Assembly (NCBI GenBank): GCA_945280365.1
Contig: CALYQD010000005.1
Span: 1 to 64,000 of the forward strand
Length of the DNA: 64,000 nt
Direction: 5' to 3'
From: an uncultured Apibacter sp.
Lineage (GTDB): Bacteria; Bacteroidota; Bacteroidia; Flavobacteriales; Weeksellaceae
How positions within the stretch are numbered: the first letter of the stretch is position 1; each line of letters starts with the position of its first letter. The position numbers and the translations under genes are program-made. The notes below the pieces were generated by a model, which was not told the origin of the DNA, made no database searches, and saw nothing but the letters and a program-made list of their open reading frames with translations. This document shows positions 1-7,527 of the stretch, piece by piece.

Positions 1-147
1 TTAGGTAATTTAGAAGAATTTTTACAATTAATTGCCAAAGATCATTCTGCAGAGATGGTAGAAAAATATAAATACTCAGCAATTCAGTGTATTAAAAATC
101 TATCTGATAAACTTACTAAAAAAAATATTAATTGGTTATATAAATAA
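1..147 (+). CDS. C-terminal fragment of unknown small protein
   Basis: The first reading frame is open from the window edge to a TAA and encodes at least 48 residues, ending in NINWLYK. It is lysine-rich and shows no motif I recognise. Its position just before a run of immunity-type genes suggests it is the tail of another toxin-immunity partner, but that is inference from context only. The 5' end lies outside the window. Confidence 0.45.
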   Translation, partial: LGNLEEFLQLIAKDHSAEMVEKYKYSAIQCIKNLSDKLTKKNINWLYK

Positions 148-159
148 TTTTAATGATAT

Positions 160-570
160 ATATTTAGTTAAACTATAAATTTATTGAGCTGATTCTAATT
201 ATCTAACATCGTGTTATAGAACAAAGAAAAAGATAGTAATGGTAATTATATTGAAGTTCTTTGGACGACACTTTTAATAATATTCAGAAGAAATAATAAC
301 ACAAAAGGTTTCAATACACAGAATCATGATTCTAAAGATGTGCATAACTCTAGTAATATGGTGAGTCCAAGTTATTCTGGAACACAAAGATAAAGTGATG
401 GTACAGTTCCATTACCAGTGGATTCTATACGAGGTACTTTAAATGCAATTACAAAGTTAGATAAATTACCTAATGGGCTAAATGCGAGTAACAATTATGG
501 TTCCCGCATACTCTATATATCCCGAAAGAAATATGACTTTTGTGAATACAAAAAAATACTTGATCAAATT
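160..570 (+). pseudogene. Toxin-tip remnant upstream of SUKH gene
   Basis: This stretch has broken coding character with stops in every frame. The part from about 391 to 570 is open and in frame with the following SMI1/KNR4 gene, reading for example VDSIRGTLNAITKLDKLPNG, but has no ATG. In polymorphic toxin loci the toxin tip ends directly before its immunity gene, so this is most simply the residue of a lost toxin. The family cannot be named. Confidence 0.35.
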
Positions 571-1002
571 ATGAAAAGAGAAGAATTGATAGAACTTTTT
601 GAAAAATATTCCGATTTAATAAACATGGGGACATCTGATGATGCTCCCGGTAACGACTGGATTGATGCTGCTGAAAAAGAATTGTTAGTCAGTTTTCCTG
701 CTGATTATAAATGGTTTCTAAATAATTATGGTGGTGGGGATATTTGCGGGGAAGAAATATATAGTATTTATTGTCTTCCATTTAATGAAGCAGTCGGTGG
801 AGATATAGTTTATCAAAATATGATAGCTAATAATAATTTGGAATCAGGGAAAATTGTTTTGTCCAATACAGATTTTGGCGAAGAGTTCTTTTTTGATACT
901 AATGACATGGAAAAAGTCTACATATCAATTGGAAATAATCGCCAATTATATGCCAATGACTTTTTAGAATATCTTCAAAAACGATTATTTTCATATGTTT
1001 AA
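571..1002 (+). CDS. SMI1/KNR4 (SUKH) family immunity protein
   Basis: The 143-residue product begins MKREELIELFEKY and contains the hallmarks of the SMI1/KNR4 (SUKH-1) fold: a conserved W-I-D-A-A-E-K-E-L-L helix, then FPADYKWFLNNYGGGDI, and a late FFFDTND strand. SUKH proteins are the commonest immunity proteins against polymorphic toxin nuclease and deaminase tips and act in the cytoplasm. The frame is open further upstream, but the ATG at 571 is chosen because the fold starts there. No intact cognate toxin precedes it, so it is an orphan immunity gene. The family assignment is good; the partner is unknown. Confidence 0.8.
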   Translation: MKREELIELFEKYSDLINMGTSDDAPGNDWIDAAEKELLVSFPADYKWFLNNYGGGDICGEEIYSIYCLPFNEAVGGDIVYQNMIANNNLESGKIVLSNTDFGEEFFFDTNDMEKVYISIGNNRQLYANDFLEYLQKRLFSYV

Positions 1003-1696
1003 TATTTATTGGGAAGGTGTTTTTCTTAACATAAAACTGGGTAAATCATTAAATCTCACCAGCTTTTTTAATATTTAACCCTCATTCAACACACTAAACA
1101 TATTGTCCATAATTCTCTTAACCACCTATTAAGTCTGATAAAGATGCTCGCACAGCTCCTGCACTACGTTAGATATTCGTGGTTATGATTGGTGTATTCA
1201 AAATAAATAGCAAATGCTTGAACATTGTCATTACGAAAAAGGTGTTAGATAAAGTTAACCGAAATATTTAGCTAAAATAAAGGAATTCGTTTTATTGACT
1301 TTCTAACAAACACAGTTGGACAAATGGATGTAAAAGAAGTTTTTACTTTAACTTATAGTGGCATATTATTTCTTAGAACACTATCAATTGCTGGATAATC
1401 CATTTACTATCACTAGATAATGAAAGTAATTATTTATCTTAAATAAAAATGAACCGATTAGGTTAATAGCTTTCAATAATAATCTATAATGGCAAGAAGT
1501 CGTATTTACACTATCATATAACATTACGAAGTCAGGGATAGAGCGATTACTGCCTGAGCGAATTGCGTATCTAACAGCTGAACCGTAGCGAATGATACAT
1601 ATATAAGATGCACACGGTCGGCAAGCCGAAAACACCGAACTGAGCAGTATACCAGCTGAGCTAGTGAAACAAAATGTAGATAAAACTGAGGCAAAT
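1003..1696 (+). other. Gene-free stretch with decayed coding remnants
   Basis: No continuous gene is present. Short out-of-frame pieces with coding-like composition occur, for example LLPERIAYLTAEP near 1540-1580, and from 1607 the sequence is the upstream half of a block duplicated at 7042. I see no transposase, RNA gene or convincing promoter. It is best read as debris of earlier toxin cassettes. Confidence 0.5.
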
Positions 1697-1840
1697 ATGG
1701 TTGCTGCAATCGAATTTGCTAATTTATTGAAGATTTCTAAAAATATATCTAAATTTGAAGTATGGTATATTTATGTTGATTTAGATTTTGATAGTACGAA
1801 GAAATGCATTGAATCAGCCAACTATTATCTTTCTGAAACG
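1607..1840 (+). repeat. Direct repeat, copy 1 of immunity block
   Basis: About 234 bases match 7042-7273 closely, starting GATG(C/T)ACACGGTCGGCAAG. The match covers a short GC-richer lead and the first half of the immunity-type gene that follows. This copy keeps an open frame; the other has an in-frame stop and a 2-base deletion. The two copies bracket the three Rhs cassettes. Confidence 0.85.
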
Positions 1841-2014
1841 AGAGATGAAGAGGAAGATATGTATGAACAGGAAGATAAATATCTAGCTTGGCTGGAGTAC
1901 GCAACATTTTTGGATATCATTTCTAATAAACTGGAACATCACCCTAATGCCTCAGAAGACGATTTACTGGAGGCTATGATGTATTATCTTGAACAAGATG
2001 ATTTTCTGGATTAA
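1697..2014 (+). CDS. Small acidic immunity-type protein
   Basis: The 105-residue product reads MVAAIEFANLLKISKNIS and is very acidic, with an EDEEEDMYEQ-like middle and the ending YLEQDDFLD. Small acidic proteins in this setting are usually immunity proteins; it vaguely resembles the DUF7716 group, which I cannot confirm. A GTG at 1664 in the same frame is an alternative start, and the frame continues upstream into GC-richer sequence shared with the repeat copy at 7042. Its stop lies directly at the junction with an Rhs core fragment, so this is a cassette boundary made by recombination. Confidence 0.55.
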   Translation: MVAAIEFANLLKISKNISKFEVWYIYVDLDFDSTKKCIESANYYLSETRDEEEDMYEQEDKYLAWLEYATFLDIISNKLEHHPNASEDDLLEAMMYYLEQDDFLD

Positions 2015-2589
2015 CAGAGATACAACAGAACTTGAGGTATCAGGGAAAGTACTTAGACAGAGAAACCGGACTGCACTACAATACTTTCAGGTACTATCAT
2101 CCGGAAACAGGTTGCTTTACCCAGCCGGATCCGATTGGATTAGCCGGCGGATACAATCTTTATCAGTATGCACCTAATGGATTTACTTGGATTGGTCCAC
2201 TTGGATGGGGTTATAGTACATGGCAGATCCATTCACCTGGCTATGATGATATTGTCCAAAAAGAATTGCATTTTTATGCTCCTGGAGGTGTTGAATTATC
2301 AGTAAGACCCCATCACAAAGGTGGTATAACCTTTACTAATGCAATTCGAAATGAGAAAGGTAGTCTAAAAGTAACAAAAGCCATCGCACTAGCAAAAGAG
2401 CGCTTTGAAAATGATATGAAATTTAGAAATGATATTTTAAATAAAGCCAATGAAGGTGTACGTTCTGTTTTAGCTCATGCCAAGACACAACAAACAGATT
2501 TGCGTAATTTAGCTAATGGTAGGTTGAGAGAGCTACGTGATATTGGACGTAATGTACAAAGATATAATGCTAAAATAGGTTGCTCATAA
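2014..2589 (+). pseudogene. Orphan Rhs core end with C-terminal toxin tip 1
   Basis: The frame starts without an ATG inside an Rhs core: TEIQQNLRYQGKYLDRETG, then the Rhs-associated core motif YDPxTGxFTQPDPIGLAGG and NLYQYAPNGFTWIGPLGW. After this DPxGL signature, about 125 residues form a unique charged helical tip (from YSTWQIHSPGYDDI to YNAKIGCS) that I do not recognise. Upstream the frame is closed by a TGA at 1999, so the segment is a displaced orphan tip that could be expressed only after recombination with a full Rhs gene. The stop overlaps the next gene's start (TAATG), a typical toxin-immunity linkage. Confidence 0.75.
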
Positions 2590-3011
2590 TGAATGAAGAA
2601 TGGAAACCCATATTTCAAATAGAGTTAATGGATATTATTAACAGTCTACACATTAAAAAATTGCATGTCGGATCATCTGATTCTCTTATTTATGAAACGA
2701 TGGGAGAACCAGAATTACCTGTAGCAAGACTGAACAGAAAATCAAAAATATTTAGTCATCTATATGGCAATGTCAATATTTTATCTAAAAATAACACTGT
2801 AATAAGTATAGATATTGACATGCATGGTTTTAGAAAAAAGATGGTAATTCTTGGTAGAATAAATAGCTGGAAACTTAATAATTGGCTAGAGCTAGCTAAA
2901 ATAAAAAATTGGAATGTAAATAAAATTTGTGATGTAGTTCGACTTGAAGGAAAAGGAATAGTTATTTGTTTATCACCGGATGGAAAAGTAGGAATGATTT
3001 CTCTTTCTTGA
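2589..3011 (+). CDS. Putative immunity protein for Rhs tip 1
   Basis: The 140-residue product starts MNEEWKPIFQIELMDIINSL and ends GIVICLSPDGKVGMISLS. No family is recognised. The ATG at 2589 overlaps the stop of toxin tip 1; a longer frame from a TTG at 2580 is less likely. The gene is intact and lies directly behind its presumed toxin, which is the only reason for calling it an immunity protein. Confidence 0.6.
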   Translation: MNEEWKPIFQIELMDIINSLHIKKLHVGSSDSLIYETMGEPELPVARLNRKSKIFSHLYGNVNILSKNNTVISIDIDMHGFRKKMVILGRINSWKLNNWLELAKIKNWNVNKICDVVRLEGKGIVICLSPDGKVGMISLS

Positions 3012-3061
3012 ATAACTTTTAACTGTTTCCAATATAAGATTGCTGGCTGATTAATTGAACA

Positions 3062-3859
3062 AACCTATCTGGACGGGCGTAAATAACAACTAAGCTACGA
3101 CCCACTGGACAACCGCACAACCTTCCTGTGGGAGGAGGTGCAGATGATTCAGGAAAGCATCGCATACAAACGGCAGAGCCTGTATCTGTATACTGACCAA
3201 TACAGCTATGAACCGTTGGCACGGATAGATCGGACCGGTAATCAGGAACAACACATCTACTACTTCCATACCGACCTGAACGGCATGCCGGAGGAGCTGA
3301 CGGTTGAAGCCGGTGAAATCGTTTGGGAATGCTCATATCAGTTGTAGGGTAAGCCGATACAGGAGATTGCTTATACAGAGATATAACAGAACCTGAGATA
3401 TCAGGGACAGTATTTAGACAGAGAAATCGGATTTCACTACAATGTTTTCAGGTATTAAGATCCTGATACGGGTAAATTTAATCAGCCGGATCCTATTGGG
3501 GGCTGATTGGTATTAATCCTTATCAGTATGTGCCTAATGCATTGACGTGGATTGATCCGTGGGATCTACGTAAATGTTCTACTAAACGTAAGCCAAAAAA
3601 AGTAAAATCTAAATCAACGGGAAGAACTAAAGTTAAAAATAAGAATGTACCTTTTGCATATGATCATGTACAGTGACATCCTGAAAATGGAACTTTAATA
3701 ATTGAACCTGATAAAATTATAGATAGGTACTTCAAAGATAAGGGCTGGTTTAAAATGGATCAAAAAATTAATGGCTTGACTGTTTATTATATGGCTACAA
3801 TAGATAAAAATGGTAAAATGACACATATTATGGATTTTAAAATAAAAAACTGGTTATGA
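3062..3859 (+). pseudogene. Broken Rhs core end with toxin tip 2
   Basis: An Rhs core reads SLYLYTDQYSYEPLARIDR, then IYYFHTDLNGMPEELT, then YLDREIGFHYNVFRY and a degraded QPDPIGG signature. Stops occur at 3345 (TAG for Trp of QLWG), in EI*QNLRY and in FRY*DPDTG, and there is a frameshift at about 3500. The tip from about 3555 is lysine-rich (KPKKVKSKSTGRTKVK, then GTLIIEPDKIIDRYFKDK) and is interrupted by one TGA at 3675-3677. It ends at 3859 in an ATGA overlap with the next gene. The toxin family is not recognised. The core is visibly richer in G and C than its surroundings. Confidence 0.75.
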
Positions 3860-4194
3860 AAAAATATGTATATAGTGATGATGAAACTAAAGATGTTCAT
3901 TGGAATTTTTGCGAAAAAAATCATGTTCCATTTATAGAGTTAAGTAATATTAATAAAGAATATATTAATATTTTTTACGATGTAACAAATTATCATATTT
4001 CTTTAGAAGAAATCTCTGATGACATAAAAAAATTATATTCAGCGTATATCGAATTTTGTATGTTGTCGGATACATTAATACAAGATATGTATGATCAATA
4101 TTATCTTTTTAATTTAATAGTAAAAAAGGAGCATGCAAATTTTTTAGCAGAAAATTTGTATAATTATCTTTCATTTAAGTTAGGTAATTTATGA
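3856..4194 (+). CDS. Putative immunity protein for Rhs tip 2
   Basis: The 112-residue product (MKKYVYSDDETKDVHWNF, ending YNYLSFKLGNL) is acidic and mostly helical with no known motif. Its ATG overlaps the stop of toxin tip 2 as ATGA, so translation was coupled when the toxin was intact. The immunity frame is undamaged although the toxin has several nonsense changes. Confidence 0.6.
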   Translation: MKKYVYSDDETKDVHWNFCEKNHVPFIELSNINKEYINIFYDVTNYHISLEEISDDIKKLYSAYIEFCMLSDTLIQDMYDQYYLFNLIVKKEHANFLAENLYNYLSFKLGNL

Positions 4195-4855
4195 TCTAAA
4201 AATTCTATTTTTTATTTTATTATAGTTTAATTAACTAATTTGTCAATTTTTAATATTAATTAAATGGTGATTATTTTTTGAAAAATAAATAAAATATTTG
4301 AATAAGAAAGTACCTTGTGTATTTTCAAAAAAAGTCTACATTTAACACAAAAGATGCTAAAGAGATAGCAGAAAATTTTGAAAGAAAATCTTAATTAAAA
4401 AATATTAGGAATAAAATCAATCTTAATAAATTAAAGCTATATTTATTGATGAAGGTATAGCTGTAGATATATTCTAGATGTATTTAATCATAAAATGATT
4501 TCTATTATTAACTTGGAGTCATATAAATATAATAAAAAAATGAAAAATGATATTAAATATCTTATATCATAACAAACAAATATTTATAAAATATTTGAAA
4601 ATTAATTTATATTATTTACTAAAAGGATTTGTAAAAATTTATATTAATATGCATTAACGCAAACATATTTATTTACCTGAAATTTAAGATAAAGATGTTT
4701 TTTTATTTGATTGGGGTAGAGTAGATATAGAAAGCATGGTATAGGAGTAAAAATGAAAAACTTTTCGGAGATAGAAATAGTAGAAGAAGAATTGTCATAT
4801 CTTTAAAATTAAAAATATTTTATACAATTATTTATGCTTTAATTTAACTAAAATA
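4195..4855 (+). other. Gene-free AT-rich stretch with remnants
   Basis: Very AT-rich sequence separates cassettes 2 and 3. There are tiny frames such as MKNFSEIEIVEEELSYL (4753-4806) and FLFDWGRVDIESM just before it, which look like pieces of an immunity gene cut by stops. No RNA gene, promoter or repeat is evident. Confidence 0.45.
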
Positions 4856-5867
4856 TATTCCGACTACCTGCATCAGATTAACCTAGATGGAGACATTATC
4901 ATCGACATTGAACACGACCGTTTGCATTGTGAAGTTCTGCGCTCATGGGAAAACTGAATACCCAATTTAAATAACCAGTGTCTGTTTTAAAAATTACTTG
5001 TTAACCACTAACCAAATATGCTGTCTGATCCTCTGATCGAATGCAGATATCAATACAACAAACTTGATCAACTGGAAAGCAAATACTACAGCAGACAGTG
5101 ACAAAGCGACTATCGTTACGACATCACCAGCCACATCGAAAAACACCGCCTGGACTGGGATGGAAAGCCATGTAACCGCGCCACCTTCCTGTGAAACAGT
5201 ATAGAAATGATTTAGGAAAGCATCGCATAAAAACGGCAGAGCTGTATCTGTATACTGACCAGTACAGCTATGAACCGCTGGCGCGTATAGACCGGAACGG
5301 TAATCAGGAACAACACATCTACTACTTCCATACCGACCTGAACGGCATGCCAGAGGAGCTGACGGATGAAGCCGGTGAAATCGTCTGGGAATGCTCATAT
5401 CAGTTATGGGGTAAACCGATACAGGAGATTGTTCATAGAGAGATACAACAGAACCTGAGGTATCAGAGACAGTATTTAGACAGAGAAACCGGACTGCACT
5501 ACAATATTTTCAGATATTATGATCCGGATATAGGGCGCTTTACCCAGCCAGACGTGATTGGACTGTTTTAATCTGTATCAGTATGCGCCCAATGGATTTA
5601 CTTGGATCTATCCATTTGGTCTTGAAGTTATTCGTTTAAGACATTACACAAACAATAAAGGTTTGGCGGGGTAAAAGAAAGTATGAAAATACTTGCAGGT
5701 TACCAAAATGCTGTATATTTGCTGTAAGAGCAAAAGGAAATCCTTTAAGTATGGCTGATGCAGCAAATAAACTCAAAATAAAACCAGATCACGCCAGAAA
5801 TTATATTGAATTTGATATAGATACGACTCGGGTAGAGTTCAGGGAAGATGACTTAGATATTGAATAA
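4856..5867 (+). pseudogene. Broken Rhs core end with HYD1-type ADP-ribosyltransferase tip
   Basis: An Rhs core can be followed across several stops and frameshifts: YSDYLHQINLDGDIIIDIEH, YQYNKLDQLESKYYSRQ, then an open part 5191-5571 with YTDQYSYEPLARIDRNGNQ and YDPDIGRFTQPDVIGL. After a frameshift near 5565 the tip reads LEVIRLRHYTNNKGLAGI, and later NPLSMADAANKLKIKPDHA and NYIEFDIDTTRVEFRED. The HYT start and spacing resemble the Tox-ART-HYD1 family of ADP-ribosyltransferase toxins. The gene is clearly dead: at least three frameshifts and four stops. Confidence 0.75.
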
Positions 5868-5937
5868 TATAAGATAAAATGCGAAATTGAATTGGATAAG
5901 AAAACAACTAAATTTTTTTATAAAAAGTGCTAAAGTT

Positions 5938-6264
5938 ATGAAAAAGCATAACTCAAAAAATGAGGATGATCTAAAAAATATTTTAATATTTTTAGAAGAA
6001 ATTGTTGTAGTAATAGATAAAATTGGTTCTGGATTTGATAAAAGTAGTAAAACAGCAGCAGCTTTGTTGCTTTTCTTTAATCAATGTAATGTGTTAGATA
6101 AACTATCTACAATTAGAAAATATCTATCTCAAGAGTTAGAAGCTAAAATGACTTCCGATGAATACGATAAATGGATAGAAATAGATTTACCATTATGGAA
6201 ACCTCCATATGATAAAACGGAAGAGGAAATATTGGGAATGTTAAATTCTGTGAGACCAAAATGA
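5938..6264 (+). CDS. Putative immunity protein for HYD1-type tip
   Basis: A helical product of 108 residues, MKKHNSKNEDDLKNILIF to GMLNSVRPK, lies directly after the dead ADP-ribosyltransferase tip. The frame also extends to a TTG at 5887 (125 residues), only 19 bases after the toxin stop, so the longer form is possible. No family is recognised; function is inferred from position. Confidence 0.55.
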   Translation: MKKHNSKNEDDLKNILIFLEEIVVVIDKIGSGFDKSSKTAAALLLFFNQCNVLDKLSTIRKYLSQELEAKMTSDEYDKWIEIDLPLWKPPYDKTEEEILGMLNSVRPK

Positions 6265-6414
6265 ATATTTAGATAGTGAATTAAAGATAGAAAGCTTTGA
6301 CCGATATTTCTGGCTATTTTTAATTGTTATCTAGATGTAAACATATTCTCTGTCAGGATGTAAATTTATATACAGTACTAGCCAATATTATTGTAACGAT
6401 TGATTTAAATAAAT

Positions 6415-6513
6415 AGAGTGCAAATTAATAATAGTGATATTAATATCTTGAAAAATTTTACTAGTAAAATTAAAAACAATTATTTACCTAATAAAGGTAG
6501 ATCAAATGTAAAT
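6415..6513 (+). pseudogene. Toxin-tip tail remnant
   Basis: A short open stretch reads NNSDINILKNFTSKIKNNYL, then PNKGRSNVNKG and a stop, 27 bases before the next immunity-type gene. The composition and position fit the last residues of a further lost toxin tip. Evidence is weak. Confidence 0.3.
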
Positions 6514-6540
6514 AAAGGGTAAGAAAAGGATGTAAATAAC

Positions 6541-6897
6541 ATGAATGTAAAACCAATAGAAACAAAATATGGCTTGATTATCGGGCGAGATGCTTTAATT
6601 ATATCTGAGACTGAACTCAGTTTATATCCTTTAAATTTTGTCATTAAAACATCATTATCTTTGTCTTGCTGTGAACCAGCTCTTATAGGTGCTTCTGATG
6701 TTAATGTCGATTTTTTATTTAGTAACATAAAAAAACTGACTATATATAATTTAGATGATTATCCGTATGAAAAAAATTCTAAATCATGCTTTGATTTGAT
6801 AGCGGATATGAATGAAGATGAATCCCTGCATATAATTCTTAGCACTTATGATCATGTTTTCGATATAATTGGAAACTATGAAATTAAATATTCATAG
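6541..6897 (+). CDS. Orphan immunity-type protein
   Basis: The 118-residue product (MNVKPIETKYGLIIGRDALI to IIGNYEIKYS) is acidic with alternating strands and no recognised motif. It starts with ATG and is followed by a hairpin terminator at 6916. It sits at the right side of the cassette array without an intact toxin. Immunity function is inferred from context only. Confidence 0.5.
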   Translation: MNVKPIETKYGLIIGRDALIISETELSLYPLNFVIKTSLSLSCCEPALIGASDVNVDFLFSNIKKLTIYNLDDYPYEKNSKSCFDLIADMNEDESLHIILSTYDHVFDIIGNYEIKYS

Positions 6898-6915
6898 ATA
6901 AATCGCATTATATTG

Positions 6916-6949
6916 AAAAACTGGAAAAATTAATATTTTCCAGTTTTTT
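6916..6949 (+). terminator. Rho-independent terminator
   Basis: A 13-base-pair stem AAAAACTGGAAAA / TTTTCCAGTTTTT with a short loop ends in a T run, just after the orphan immunity gene. Confidence 0.8.
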
Positions 6950-7041
6950 ATTACTAAACTATTGTTCCACCTATTAAACAAGTCATTCGTAATATTTTTT
7001 AGCCTGATTCATCCACACCTAACGCTACGGTTATATTATAC

Positions 7042-7273
7042 GATGTACACGGTCGGCAAGCCGAAAACACCGAACTGAAAAGTATACCAGCTGAGCTAGT
7101 GGAACAAAATATAGATAAAACTGAGGCAAATATGATTACTGAAACCGAATTTACTAATTTATTGAAGATTTCTAAAAATATATCTAATTTTGAAGTATGG
7201 TATATTTAAGTTGATTTATATTTTGATAATACGAAAAAATGTATTGAGTCAGCCCTATTATCTTGTTGAAACG
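7042..7273 (+). repeat. Direct repeat, copy 2 of immunity block (degenerate)
   Basis: This copy matches 1607-1840 but its frame is broken by a TAA in VWYI*VDLYF and a 2-base deletion near 7253. Upstream it keeps a longer in-frame lead (PNATVILYDVHGRQAENTEL) that is lost in copy 1. It is a dead duplicate of the acidic immunity-type gene. Confidence 0.85.
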
Positions 7274-7527
7274 GTGGATTTATTGTATGCTAATATAAAA
7301 AAGGCATTATTGTAGGTAGCGCTTTATCATCTTTTACCGTAGAAAAATCGGAACAGATAAATTCCAAAACTTATCTTTTACAGAATTTGAAAATAGGCTT
7401 ACTGAATTTAAAAGTCGAACGGAGTACAACTATAGATTCTAAATTTTAAATTATCAAAAATTATATATAACCTTTGATTTAAATAATTAAAGTTTTTTTA
7501 AATTTCGTAGCTAATAAGTGTGTTTTT
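7274..7527 (+). other. Decayed remnant before prolyl oligopeptidase
   Basis: The sequence contains one short open end, FQNLSFTEFENRLTEFKSRT, stopping at 7441, which looks like the last part of another toxin-locus gene. The remaining 87 bases form the leader of the peptidase gene. A TAnnTTTG-like element with one mismatch (AACCTTTG, 7469-7476) is the only promoter candidate seen. Confidence 0.35.

Noticed and set aside
1384-1709. Two overlapping minus-strand frames
   Set aside because: They run antisense to the repeated immunity block and have no start context or motif.
3019-3336. Minus-strand frame of 105 residues inside the Rhs core
   Set aside because: It is the antisense of the Rhs core; the same shadow appears at 4994-5398 in the other core copy. 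Sense-strand Rhs motifs explain the sequence.
3675-3677. In-frame TGA in toxin tip 2 as possible recoding (selenocysteine or readthrough)
   Set aside because: No SECIS-like element was seen and neighbouring cassettes are also broken, so simple nonsense decay is more likely.
4994-5398. Minus-strand frame of 134 residues in the third Rhs core
   Set aside because: Shadow of the GC-richer Rhs core on the other strand, with no recognisable protein features of its own.
1607-7273. Repeats around the Rhs array as insertion-sequence ends or CRISPR
   Set aside because: The repeats are direct coding duplications with no terminal inverted repeats, transposase or regular spacers.
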